From positions 470,878 through 521,615 of the forward strand of contig ML977008.1 of the NCBI GenBank assembly GCA_010015675.1: a stretch of DNA of 50,738 bases. Direction: 5' to 3'. The notes under the pieces were generated by a model. The model did not search any database. It was not told the DNA's origin and saw only the letters and a list, made by a program, of their open reading frames with translations. Positions 18,991-30,032 of this stretch are shown here, piece after piece; position 1 is the stretch's first letter; each line of letters starts with the position of its first letter. This stretch comes from Byssothecium circinans (Eukaryota; Ascomycota; Dothideomycetes; Pleosporales; Massarinaceae). Position numbers and translations under genes: made by a program.

Positions 18991-20917
18991 TTACCTCCAA
19001 TCTGCACCACGAATGGCTCGTTGAGCCACCTCCTTCACGCTTTCCACTGTCACCTCGTTCCAGACGCGAACCATACCTTTAGTAAGTGGATCGAGAGTAC
19101 CAGCAATCCCACCATTTCCACTCCACCAAGCAGTATCCTGGATCTTATTTTTCATAGCGGTCGGTGTCGTCGGTCCTCCTGGAAGTGACATGAAATAGGC
19201 GGCAAGGCCGGCGACGCTGGCGGTAGCTGTGAAAATCGATGGTTAGTAACCATAACGTATGCCCATGGGCTGACAAAATTTACCTAGAGATGTTCCGGAT
19301 TTTATTATAGGTGCATGCGGGAATTTGGTGTCTTCAGGTTTCGCCATCCAGCACTTGACATCTTCGCCTGGCGCATACACATGGGGTATGTCCTTGGCAT
19401 TATCGAAGTTCGACTTGGGCCAAATTTTCCCCGTCTTTGCATGCATGGCCCCAACAACGATTAGGCTTGGGATGCGTCGGTTTGTGGGTGCTGTTGGACT
19501 GCCCATGAGCGCTGGGTACCCATCCATCACGTTCTTGCTTTTGGTGACCAGGTTGCCGATCCCGTCGTTTCCAGAAGCCGCAACTAGGACGACGTTGAGC
19601 CTAGCCAGTTCTTTAAGGTTGTTGAAAACGGAATCGATCCATCCCTCATCGGTCTTGCCCGTCTTAGGGTCCACAATCTCGTACAATGGCCAGTACAAGC
19701 TCATGCTCAACACAGCTTTCTTGACTTTTCGAGCCTCGACGTCTTGCTTAACTGCTGATAGGCCATTAAGCCAAACTTGTATCTTTGAGTTAAAGGGGAC
19801 TTTGACCACAACTGGGCTGCATTTTTTAGCAGGCCCATAGTCTTTCCCTACATACTTGCTCAGCATGCAGGTTCCGTGATCAAAGCCGGTGGATACAGGA
19901 GTCTTTTGATCTTCGGGAAGTTTTTCGTGGTACACGAATCTGGGCTTGTTGCTCGCAAACTCCTAAAGTGGAATGAGATGGTGTTAGCAAAAACCCCAAA
20001 GAATCGGGCGACATTAACATACCGGAATGTTTGGATCAGAACCATCGTCGAGCAGGTAGCATGTGACACCTTCGCCAGCGCGTTCATCGTAGTGGAACTG
20101 TTCTCCGTAGTCTTCGAGTTTGGTGTTTTTACGTTGGGAGAAGAAAACAAGCTCAGGTTCAGCACGCTCGGATTTGATGGCAACCAACGGATTGAAACAT
20201 TTCCCCCCTTTACATTCCGAGGATACTGCACCGTTGAACTAAGTATATGTGCGTTAGTTGGGATCCTTCAAGCTCATCCCCATCCTCCTTATCGACTTAC
20301 TTGTTTATCGCTCTGGAGTTCCCGAACGCTTTTTTGGTTAAGGGGTAGCTCCCAGTAGTTGATCCATGAGCCTGGGATTCCATGTTCCTGAATTTCTTTC
20401 GGGTCCTTCACGTGCTTGGACAGCAGAGTCTTGAGACGTGCATTACCGGCTGAGTCGCCAGGGTTTTTGGTATATACCACGTATGGTTCGAAAGGCCCTT
20501 CTAAAATAGACGAAGCAGAGGGTGCAGCTGGTGATGATACAGCGGAAGATCTCAGGGACGGAGTTGGCTAACCACAGTCGACTTTGCTGTCGGCGACTGG
20601 GATGGTGTCGCGGGCTTCTTGGAGGAGGCAATTACGGATGACTTTGAAGGGGAGGAAGACGATGTTGGAGAAGACGTAACGGATACTTTGGCAGAAGACC
20701 CGTCAGAAGGCGCTGCCGATGGCCTTGAGGGTGTCTTGGAGGGTGGCGCAGCAGAGGCCTGTGGTGGCTGCTTCGAAGTACTCGGAACATTTGCACTCGC
20801 GATACTCTTGGAAGTATTGAGCTTCTTGATGTTACGGCCGATATGTACTCCCTCGGCCGTCGTCTTAGCAGTAACCAGACCGAAAAGGAGAAGAATCGAA
20901 AGCCTCGAGACCTTCAT
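18991..20917 (-). CDS. Secreted subtilisin-like serine protease (S8) with Ser/Pro-rich linker
   Basis: Best model: 20917-20636, 20567-20301, 20238-20023, 19962-19284 and 19226-18991, for 559 aa. The N-terminus MKVSRLSILLLFGLVTA is a signal peptide. A ~80-residue Ser/Pro/Thr/Lys-rich segment precedes the protease domain. The catalytic residues are all present: Asp in TCYLLDDGSD, His in GFDHGTCMLSKYVG, the Asn site in VLVAASGNDG, and Ser in KSGTSLATASVAGL, which is split by the last intron. The first join is uncertain. The frame must change near 20568, and either a 68-nt intron (20635-20568, GTAATT..TTAG) or a small indel in the low-complexity linker would do it. A donor-like AG|GTAAGC overlaps the stop, so an extra 3' exon is possible. 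Confidence 0.8.
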
Positions 20918-21919
20918 GATGAATGGGTGAGCGTGAGGAGTAATGAACGTAACTTGTATATGGGACTTGAGATTTTGCGTAAGAAAAGAAGCCTGTGAAG
21001 GTATGAAGGATGGATAGAGAAATGAGAGAATCATGGAAGCGTGTACTTATAGTCGCGGGCTGCGTACGGTCGGTTAACGCTGCTGGATCTCTTAACTCTC
21101 TCGAAAGTGGCCTCAAAGCTACGGCACAGTACTTATGAACTCCGACCTGTACTTTGCATATCCTGGAACCTCGAAATGAGACAGGAGGAGATCGGTGCTC
21201 AAAATAGGAGAATTACCGTGTGAGAAACCCACTTCTTGAAGTCACAGTTCACCACTAAAGAATAGCGAAGGGTACGCCGTCTCCCAAAGCAGCATTTATC
21301 TCTCAAGAATAATCGAGGACGAACACTTACTCTATATTTTCACGTTAACCAACAGTAAGCCCATGAATAGATGCAGACTGCCCATACGGAGTCTTTTATC
21401 CCAGGTCAATAGTTTCGGAGAATGAAGTGACGCTTACCCGTGCCTTGGGATGGCACAGCGGCGTGGTAACATTGTGGAAATAGTCTTTACAGCCGCCACA
21501 CTAAATTTCCATAACCGTCATATAGATCGCTATGAAATACCAATCAGTTGGGTGATAATCGGAGTTTGTGCGGATAGTTTCACTTGCCAGTGTCGGATAC
21601 TACGGCGTGTATTGCTTCAAAAGCCCGTCGAGTGCGGCGTAGGCGGCTTTTTCCAGATACGATTGACCAAAGCTGTAGGGCGGCGTATGCGGCGCGTCAG
21701 CGCGGGGTCGCCCATTATTTTGTTACCTTGGCTATGCAGCCCCCAGCTAACATTTTTCTCTTGTTTCGCAACTTCTCTTCGCCGTAATTGTCGCGTCTAC
21801 TCCGCACACGCATTGACAACCAGGAACGGATTTATAGCTTGAGCAACCTGGCAATCAGGATTCACCGAAAATCACCCGTTCTTCCCTCAAAGTCAACACA
21901 GCACTTACCATTATCCAAG
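20918..21919. other. Intergenic between divergent protease and small unknown gene
   Basis: A 1.0-kb divergent region. A 130-codon frame at 21450-21842 shows no protein-like composition or motif, and I do not support it. No RNA gene, repeat or transposon end was recognised. Confidence 0.4.
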
Positions 21920-22436
21920 ATGGTGAAGAAGCACATACCATCTTGCCCGGTCTCACGGGAACACCGGGGTGAAAAGGCTGCACACACTATCCAGCCTAAC
22001 GACGAAACTAACGAAAAGCTGCTTGAACCCTTCGGCTTCGAAAACCGTGGAGGCTGGTGGTTTGGCGAACTAACCAGAGAAGAGTATGACGAGTTGAAGC
22101 CAAAGTTGAAGGTATGTGTCCAAAGCCATCCGCATAGCCACACGCCAATGTTGACAATGCCAGTGCCATTCTTTCACCATCGATTGTATTTGCTTCTCGC
22201 CTTACCTCTCGACTAAGGGGAACATAGAACTCAATAGAGTCCGGACCAGAAAAGAGTTGGCACAAGGATGGGGTCCAGGGTACAAAGTCCCAGATCCGGA
22301 GAGTGAAGAGAATAAAGAGCCTTCTGAACCTGGTTGGGGACAGTGGATACTATCTCTGATCGGGTTGGGGCCAAAGGAGGAAGAACCTGAACCAGATCCG
22401 ACGTTGGACCCTGATTGGCAGCCCGAATGGACTTGA
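21920..22436 (+). CDS. Small hypothetical protein rich in Glu, Pro and Trp
   Basis: Exons are 21920-22111 and 22218-22436, for 136 aa, joined in phase 0 (GTATGT..TAAG). The first exon reads GFENRGGWWFGELTREEYDE. The second is acidic with several Trp and a PEEEPEPDPTLDPDW-like end. A short hydrophobic stretch GQWILSLIGLG lies near residue 110. No family is recognised. Codon-like composition in both exons and clean splice sites argue that it is real, but it rests on gene structure alone. Confidence 0.5.
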
Positions 22437-23398
22437 GCAGCGGGTTTGATCACCTCGGGTACCCGCCTCACCAATATTATGCCTATGGCTATAGCGTTTA
22501 CACCCCTTATTGTCGCATTCTTCCGGTCCTTTCCTTGCTCAGGTTTACGTGTGCTGTGGCTGGCTGTGGCGATATGTATGTAAAGTTTTACCCTTACTTT
22601 CACATACGACCATAGGATCTTGAGAACTAGGCTTCCCGTCCGCTCAGCCATATATAAGCAAGATACCGGCGGACTAGTAGTTGAGTGGGTGACCATCAGC
22701 GAATACCTGCTGCCGTATGTTTTTGATTCCGTCTTCTTTTGATTTTTGGATGGTGAATTGTGGGTCACGTGACCCATTTACCCACTTTTCCTCTCGCTTA
22801 CGCATGTATATGAGCTGATGAAGTATAGTACATCCATTCTTGGATTAGGCTCTAACAACAAATCGCTAGATAAAGGAAATGTCGGAGTCGACTTTAGTTG
22901 ATATGGGGACCCGTTAGACCCGGCCATCTCGGCGAACTCCGGCAATACACATTTTTAAGGCTTGCGCAACTCAATCGCTCTGTAGCAACATTACGCGTAT
23001 TAATACAGCTCTGAGAGGAATTGTACCTATCAAGTTTTAATTTCGGAATACTTCCACACCGTGAGGCTAGAGCACGGAAATACGCATCTTCGATGCCGAG
23101 AGACGGATATTTCGGACAAGCGAACCACACACATGCAGCAGCTGACCGTCTCTAAACTCCATTGAGAAAGTGCATATCGTTCAATCTCATTTCGATAAGC
23201 CGATGCGTGGGAATAAAGATACTATAGGTAATCGTGGGTCAACCGTTCAACACTCAAACACCCAAACTTGTAGGGACTTTCCGTTTCATCAGACAAACTA
23301 AGTACATTAACTCACCTTGTAATGCATTTAGTTGTAATCCGACATTTAAATTAATTAAATATCTAGACCTCCATGTATCGACTAGAGAAAGCCTCACG
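22437..23398. other. Intergenic upstream of the MFS transporter
   Basis: No gene is supported. It contains the perfect palindrome at 22761-22776 and AT-rich sequence with ATTTAAATTAATTAAAT at about 23343-23359, 40-60 bp before the transporter ATG. Confidence 0.4.
22761..22776. promoter_or_regulatory. 16-bp perfect palindrome around CACGTG (E-box)
   Basis: TGGGTCACGTGACCCA is its own reverse complement. CACGTG is the core bound by basic helix-loop-helix factors, and extended TCACGTGA is the Cbf1/CpcA-region type in fungi. It lies 640 bp upstream of the MFS transporter and 325 bp downstream of the small gene, so which gene it might control is open. Confidence 0.5.
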
Positions 23399-25057
23399 AT
23401 GACCTCATACACACAGCCGACTGCCGAAAACGCGGTACAAACTGCAGAAAGTAAGAGCCAGGAAGCAAAAGACATTGAGAAAAATGCGGAGGAAACCGCA
23501 CTTCAACGGCAGGTTTCTGGACCTCCGTACTCCATTTTCACGCCAGGACAGAAGATGTGGATAGTTTTCCTCGTCTCAGTGTCGGCCCTCATCAGTCCTT
23601 TCGGCGCAACGACATTCTATCCCGTCCTCAACGTTCTATCTGATGTGCTGCATGTTACACCTACAATGACGAACATCTCCATTACTACATACATGGTATG
23701 TTCACAAAAGCTTACAGTGGTATTCGGTGGCTCATTCATGCAGATCGCTCAAGCAATAGCCCCTGCACTCATCGGAGGCATGAGCGATAACAGTGGCAGA
23801 AGGCTATCCTTCATAGTCTGCTTCGTCATCTTCATCGTGGCCAATATCGGACTGGCGCTTCAAACAAATTATATCGCCCTTCTCATGCTTAGGATCCTAC
23901 AAGCATGCGGCTGCAGCGCTGCGATCTCACTGAGTGTGGCTGTGGTCGCCGACATAGCGACAAGTGCTGAGAGGGGGAAATATATGGGGTATGCAACTTG
24001 TGGGATTCTTTTCGGACCTGCGTTTGGGTGAGTTAACAAGCTATCGACTTGGTCGGACCGGTGCTAACACCAAATGCGCAGTCCTACAATTGGTGGTGTG
24101 CTGGCCCAGTACCTCGGATGGCGGTCAATCTTCTGGTTCCTAGCCATTTTCGCGGGTGTCCTACTATTCCTCTTCGCCTTCCTGTTTCCGGAAACTTGCC
24201 GAGCCGTCGTGGGCAATGGATCAGTGCCAGCACGAGGAGTGAACCGATCCATCCTAGGATACCTACAAGAGCGCAAGCAACACACAGTCATCACACCCGA
24301 ATGTGAGCAAGAAGTTCTAGAGAAGCGCAAATTCGAGCTTCCCAATCCACTGAAAACGCTTCGTATACTGGGCGAGAAGGAGTCCTGCATTATTCTCCTT
24401 TACAACGGCCTCTTCTTCACAGGCATGATGGTCGTCTCTTCTGCTATCCCTGACCTCTTCAAGGAAGCCTACGGCCTCGACGAGTTGAAAATCGGGCTAT
24501 GCTACATTTCCCTCGGAACCGGCTGCTTAGTCTCCTCACTCACCACGGGCCATATCGTCGACTGGAACTTCAGACGACACGCCAAGCTCAACAACATCAC
24601 CATCACCCAAGGCAAGCAACAAGACCTGCGGAACTTCCCCATCGAAAAGGTGCGTCTCCAAGTCGTCGCACCAGGGCACGTTATCGGTACAGCTGGTCTT
24701 GTGTTCTTCGGATGGGTAGTGCGGTATCAGGTGCACATCGCAGCGACTGAGGTAGCATTGTTCATCATTGGCTTCGGTGTATCAACTGCTTTCAACATTA
24801 CAAATACGCTTCTTATCGATCTCCATCGAGATCAGCCCGCGACCGCGACTGCTGCGGTCAACTTTGTGCGGTGTCTTATGTCTGCTGGAGGCGCTGCAGC
24901 TATTATTCCGATGTGCAAGGCGATGAATCCGGGATGGGCGTTTACGTTCATTGCGCTGGTATATGCGGTTCTGATTGTAGTGGTGTTTTGGGTGATGCGG
25001 TGTGGGATGGGATGGAGACGGGAAGCGGAAAAGAAGAAGCGGGGGCAGGAGGGATAA
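23399..25057 (+). CDS. MFS drug:H+ antiporter, DHA1 (QDR/AQR-like)
   Basis: Exons are 23399-23695, 23744-24027 and 24082-25057, for 518 aa. An N-terminal cytosolic tail of about 60 residues precedes the membrane segments. Motifs include the loop GGMSDNSGRR (motif A) between TM2 and TM3, RILQACGCSAAISLSVAVVAD (motif B/TM4) and GYATCGILFGPAFGPTIGG (motif C-like, TM5), which defines antiporters. YLGWRSIFWFLAIFAG and FLFPETCR follow. Intron 1 is only 48 nt, a multiple of three and stop-free; removing it gives TTYMIAQAIAPALIGG as in relatives. Such carriers export drugs, polyamines, amino acids or metabolites across the plasma membrane; the cargo is unknown. It converges with the nitrilase gene 189 bp away. 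Confidence 0.9.
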
Positions 25058-25246
25058 AGGGTTCATTAGGCATTTCAACCATCCCGCCGCATTCGTACGA
25101 GCGGTTTAGTATAGCCGCAATTGAATTTGCACGTTGTAGCTTTTGATAGGCAGGACCCATGGTAGATGCGTTGAACCTTGAACACTCCCACGATCCTCGC
25201 AGCTGCCCAGACCTAAAGATACTCAAGTATAAACAACTTCCCTAAG

Positions 25247-26339
25247 CTAGTTCGTTTGTTCAGCTGGCTCTTCTTTCCACTCTTTTTCTCCAGCTCGAGG
25301 CTTAAAGCGATCAAGCTTCTTCTCATCAGCCCAATACGGAGTAGGATCGAAAGAAAACTGTAAAATCTCCGGACGCTGATAGTGCCCAGCGGAATCTACC
25401 CAAACCTTCACTGCAGCCAGCGAGGCAAAGTCAACCTCACCCTGCACCAACTTCTCTTGCGCTCCGGTATGTGGACCAGCGATGAACGAGCAAAAGGGGT
25501 GAATTATAGCAGACCAACCCCCGCCAGCCTTGACGAAGTTCTGCTCGCCAAGGTTCTCCTTCATCCAGTTGAGGCAGCTCTCGTCGACGAAGTTGGACGC
25601 AGTGATGACGAATACTTGAGCAGTGAGGGCGTGCGTCTTCATGAGTGCCTCGATCTGAGCATCAGCGACTTCTTCAAAGCCCTGCACGGTCGACAGTGCG
25701 GGCCATGCGCCTGCATGAATGTGTTGATTCTGCATGAGCAAGGCTTGACGAGCTCCGTTCATCGTGTGTTCCCAACAGGCTAGGCCACCGAGATTGTAGC
25801 CCAAAGAAAGAGGCCAATTTCTCAACGTACTTCCATTTCCTTGAGCCCAAACGATGCGCTCAACGTAGGTGGGCTGCAGCTTTCGATGCACGCCTAGTAT
25901 GGTTCCGTCGCTATCGATGATGACTTGGGAATTGAAGAGTGTGTGCCCATTTGCGACACGCTCGGATATCCCGAGATTGATGGCCACACCGGTACGTCGG
26001 CAGATATCCTGGATAGCGCTCATGTCTTCGCCATTGGGTTCAACGACCACGCTTTCTTCCGTGTATCTAGCTAGCGCTCCTACTTGCATGAGTGGAGGAT
26101 AGCATTCGGTCCAATACTATGACTATTTAGTTCTAATCCGAGCTTTTTAAGCAAGATCCCATAGGAAAACTCACCGGATAACCGGGTACAAAGGTCTCCG
26201 GGAAGACTAATAACTTTATGTCCTCTTTAGCTGCTTGCTCAATGAGCGCGACGCATTTCTTGAGCGTCGCCTTCTTATCCATGAAGACAGGAGCGGCATG
26301 GGCTGCGGCCACTTTGAACTTGGTCAATTTGTCAGGCAT
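25247..26339 (-). CDS. Nitrilase (carbon-nitrogen hydrolase superfamily)
   Basis: Exons are 26339-26175 and 26116-25247, joined by a 58-nt intron, for 344 aa. The catalytic triad is visible: Glu in LLVFPETFVPGYP, Lys in GVHRKLQPTYVER and Cys in GGLACWEHTM. NLGISER, HIHAGAWPAL and the C-terminal YWADEKKLDRF region match fungal aliphatic or aryl nitrilases. The length is typical. The reaction is a nitrile to a carboxylic acid plus ammonia, or cyanide to formamide in the cyanide hydratase branch; which one cannot be decided by eye. No signal peptide, so cytosolic. Confidence 0.9.
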
Positions 26340-26963
26340 ATTGGAAAGAGTGGACGACTGGGAGGACCAAGAAACTCAGCTTTGACGCTGAGTTGAGTAT
26401 CTCCAAGCCGGAGTTTTGCGCGTCCTAAGGAAGGGTGAAGATTGCAGATATGCTTCCGATAACGGCGCTCACCGGTACCTCATCTCCTAAAGACCTCTGG
26501 CGAGAGTTGCGTGTTAGGTGGGGCGAGCGTCAGATTTATGGGATAACTGGTAGGCTACCCCGCTCTTTCATACAACACATGATCTGCATATGTATCCACT
26601 CCAGGTTTTATCTCCAGTAGTCTACTTGACACTTTCGTTCCACTTTGGTGTCCCAGAAATGGCCAGGAAGAGGCCAGGTGTGGATATTGATACGTTTCCA
26701 AGACCGTGGTGTGATGCTCAACAAACGAGCAACTTACAATCATTAAGGTCTACGTCACTGGTACTCACATTGCCTCGAACTAAAACGCAGTGGCCTCTCA
26801 ATTTGTAGTTGGCCTATTAGTGTAACACTGCCCGCTACAAATATGCAGACACAGGCACTGCGCCATCTTGATACCTCTGGGAGCACCACAGCAGCGCAGT
26901 AAGTGGCATGCAATAGTGCCCACATTACTGGGCGGTCACTAACACCGCTCTCAAGAATTTCAG
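26340..26963. other. Intergenic upstream of the nitrilase and the first decayed paralogue
   Basis: No intact gene. ATG at 26843 followed by 18 codons and a GTAAGT donor at 26899 could be the lost first exon of the paralogue at 26964. The spliced phase does not fit, however, which agrees with decay. Confidence 0.35.
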
Positions 26964-27394
26964 TCCACCAGTCAAGGTCTCCCTTGCTCCGCCTTCCTGG
27001 CAAATTGGGAAACGCTATCTACATCTACGTTCTAACCGATGCCGTAGTACACATCAACATGAACCGCGAGCTCGCCGACTATGAAAACACCCTGTCTCTC
27101 TTCCTCGCCTTCAAGCGGACATACCTAGAGCGTTCTTAATCCTGGCACTCTCTGGTCACTTTCAGCTTCGAATACAACTTCGGTCTCTGTTCGTTCCTTG
27201 AGCGACTACCAGCGTCGACACTGAACGAGATACAAGCTCTACAGTGCTGCGACTACTGGATCCACCGACCTCTACCTTCGCAAACTTAGCAGGAGGACCT
27301 CGCATGGGTTGTGTACTTTGAGATGATGACAGCAGTCACCGAGATTGTTATGACTTGGTATAGGAAAGATAGCTCGGAGGTCTTTGTTGCATAG
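26964..27394 (+). pseudogene. Tandem paralogue copy 1 ('LRLPxELRNxIY' family), two stops
   Basis: After an acceptor at 26962-26963 the frame reads SPLLRLPGKLGNAIYIYVL, matching the opening of copies 2 and 3. It then meets TAA at 27137-27139 and continues in the same frame (WHSLVTFSFEYNFGLCSFLE and onward). A TAG follows the PLPSQT segment, and the frame ends at TAG 27392-27394. Both internal stops are one C-to-T change from Gln codons. The family, with an LxxLPxELRNxIYxYxL start, is abundant in Dothideomycetes and resembles the F-box-like 2EXR class. Its function is unknown. Confidence 0.6.
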
Positions 27395-27742
27395 TGTAAC
27401 TAAGAGGTCACAGGATGGTAAAGTTAGGTAGAGGGCTTCAAATATTATCACTTCATGTTGGTACCGTTCTCCTTCCTACCAACTACCATGAGATGAGTCA
27501 AAAAACCTGCGTCGAAAATTTGCATAAAGATTTGAAAGCTTGTCAAGGTAACATGCGCAGGAATATAACGTAGCGATGAGCGTTTCATTCTGGTGCCTAC
27601 TTTTTCCTCCCCTTCGTCGGCGCATTGACCGCGGCCTCGTTTGCTCGATTAATCTTGCAATGCTAGCGAGCTCCGCACACTCCTACCTCATACCTCATAC
27701 ATTTTACCTCCACAGACACCCTCGTGCCATCCCGGCCGCACC
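27395..27742. other. Intergenic between tandem copies 1 and 2
   Basis: No gene seen. A leader-like C-rich stretch lies just before ATG 27743. Confidence 0.35.
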
Positions 27743-28499
27743 ATGGAGCCGATCACAGAGGTCAAGCGAAGGTATGAGAACAGCGAGGACGCCATGGGGA
27801 AGCCTGTCAAGCGATCGAAAGAAGAGAGCGCAGAAGTGCAACGAATGGACCTGATGTAAATACCACTGTGTCGCACCATCTCACGCATGGCTAACATTGT
27901 ATAGTACGCAGCGGAACCAAATAGAGTCGCCGTTACTTCGGCTAGCTGCCGAACTACGAAATCGCATCTACATCTACGCGTTCGAGGAATGTACCGTGCA
28001 TGCAAACTGGCAATTCCAAGGAAACTACGGCCGCTGTCCAATCATCGAGAAGTCAACGAAAGCCAACGTAGACCACTTCCTCAGCCCGTCTTTATCCTGC
28101 AAGCAATTACACTCAGAGACTATCAGCATAATCTACACTCAAAACGCCTTCAGATTCGTCGAACCACACTATACAGTTGTGTAGATCACACGTCTTGGAC
28201 CAGGAAAAGCGGCCCTCGTACATACGATCGAATGTGACATTACCAACATTAGCATGCTAGAATCCTACAGAACGCTTCCATCCCCTACTTCCACAGACTA
28301 CTGTCAGCTGGCGCTAAGGGATTAGTATCATGTCCTGCTCCTTCTGTCGGGCTTGAAGCGCGTGGTAATCATGATGCGAAAGGACAGGTATGTAGATGGG
28401 AAAGTGAGACAGATGGACCTAGTTGGGGGCATTAGAAGGTGTGCTGGGAAAGATGATCTGGAGGTTCAGTTCATATGGCACCGTACTCGGTACGAGTGA
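27743..28499 (+). pseudogene. Tandem paralogue copy 2, two in-frame TAG codons
   Basis: Exon 1 is 27743-27855 (MEPITEVKRRYENSEDAMGK), followed by a phase-2 intron. Exon 2 starts at 27905 (TQRNQIESPLLRLAAELRNR). The frame stops at TAG 28182-28184 but continues in phase with similarity to copy 3 (ITRLGPGKAALVHTIECDIT). It meets a second TAG near 28317 and ends at TGA 28497-28499 after VVIMMRKDRYVDGK. With both TAGs read as Gln the protein would be about the length of copy 3. A truncated 130-residue product from the first stop is possible but unlikely to be functional. Confidence 0.62.
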
Positions 28500-29242
28500 G
28501 TTAAACCCAGCAGGTCCACAGCTGGATCAAAAGGTACCTTACGCTAAACTTCAAGGCTTTCGTTCTCGTACTTTATTAGCTGTAGCTGACTAGGTATACG
28601 GGTTGCGTCTTACATAATTTCACGTGGTTGGTATCTGATGTGTCACCTCTATAATGTCTTCTCTATCCACTGGGCTCGCTTGCACTCCCTCGTTTTACTG
28701 ATACGCTTAAATCAGTGAGCATTAATCGTCAGTCTGTGTGATCACCATTCCCATAGCTCCTCATCGCTCCACTTCTTTTTTGCTTTAATGCTCATTCAAT
28801 CGTGAGCTCAACGCAGCACTTTCCGGCTATAGAAGATGCTATACAAGCTAATTTTCACAATCTTCTACTCTCCAAGTTGGAAATGAGGAAATCCATCTGC
28901 AGTCAGCACCGAACATGAATTATTAAGGTGATACAGCGGTGGTAGAATGGTTTCAATACGCCTCGAGGACTTCAGCTACCTTCGTTCCATTTCAAGCACA
29001 ACAAAGTGGCACGGCAAAGAGACTTCTAACACTTCGCTCACAACATGATTGCACCTTCTTCTGCATAATTTCTGTATGCATACAGACGGCCTATACACTA
29101 GCTAAGCAATACCCACTATTACCTCCCGCACTAGGGCGCCGCAACAAACGCGTGCGCACGGCCTCTTCTATATAAACGCCCCCTTCTACACAACCTTATG
29201 TTCTGTGTCTGTATCCCATTCTCTAATACATCCACCACAGCC
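28500..29242. other. Intergenic between tandem copies 2 and 3
   Basis: No gene is supported. The last ~60 bp hold a TATATAA at 29171-29177 and a C-rich leader in front of ATG 29243, a plausible core promoter. Confidence 0.4.
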
Positions 29243-30032
29243 ATGGCGCCAACCTCCAGCAACACGGTGGACAAGCATCTCGCGATCGACAATGGCAACA
29301 GCGAGCTACCCAAATCAGCCAAGCCGGAAACCGAGAAAGGTGCCTCGAAGGATGCCATGTGAGTTAAACTTGTCAACCTCGAGCTCGAGCGTGGGGTAGC
29401 TAACAAAACAAAGCACGCAGCGGAACCAGCTCGAGTCTCCGCTTCTGCGATTGCCCGGTGAGCTACGCAATCGCATCTACTCCTACGTCCTCGGGAACCA
29501 TATCATTGACCAGTATGGTCTCCTAGAAGATGGAGAAACATACAAAGAAAAGTGTATGTGCTGTACCCTAGCAGAATATGGCCGATATTCATCGTCGCCG
29601 CCATTGTATATCAAATCGCTGCTCACCCTTCCCTCCACGTGCAAACAACTTTACACGGAAACCCATATGCTCATCTTCACACTCAATATCCTCCAACTCG
29701 GTCATATCGTGGAATTCAAGGAGGAAGTCTTCGATGTCCTTCCGGAGCGGGCAAAGAATGCGATTACGAGGGTGCGAGTGGACTCTGGCGCACTTTACGA
29801 CCTTGAGCGGTGTACCTATGGTGCGTACATGCGTTTCGAAACCCCGACTATGCACAGGGAAATATACCGGCATATGCTGGTGGAGCTTCGGGGGTTGAAA
29901 AAGATGGAAGTTGTTCCTCCAAGGAACTATTTCGAAGGGCTTAGGTTGGCCGCGAAATATGCACTCGATGTGCATGAACACCTCGAGCTCGTATATTTTG
30001 CTGAAGATGTAAGTAGCTCTTTTAATCTCTAA
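29243..30032 (+). CDS. Tandem paralogue copy 3, intact ('LRLPxELRNRIY' family)
   Basis: Exons are 29243-29358 and 29414-30032, for 244 aa. Exon 1 is a 39-residue disordered, Lys/Ser-rich start. Exon 2 opens TQRNQLESPLLRLPGELRNR, the family hallmark, and includes STCKQLYTETHMLIF, the second conserved block, where relatives have 'L..VCRQI..E....FY'. The gene structure, with a phase-2 intron just before TQRNQ, matches copy 2 exactly. A GTAAGT donor at 30009 overlaps the last codons. If it is used, an acceptor at 30077 would replace the last seven residues with about 18 others. Function unknown; probably an F-box-like 2EXR relative. Confidence 0.65.

Noticed and set aside
21450..21842. A 130-codon plus-strand frame in the intergenic region
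   Set aside because: Composition and lack of splice support or motif make it a chance frame.
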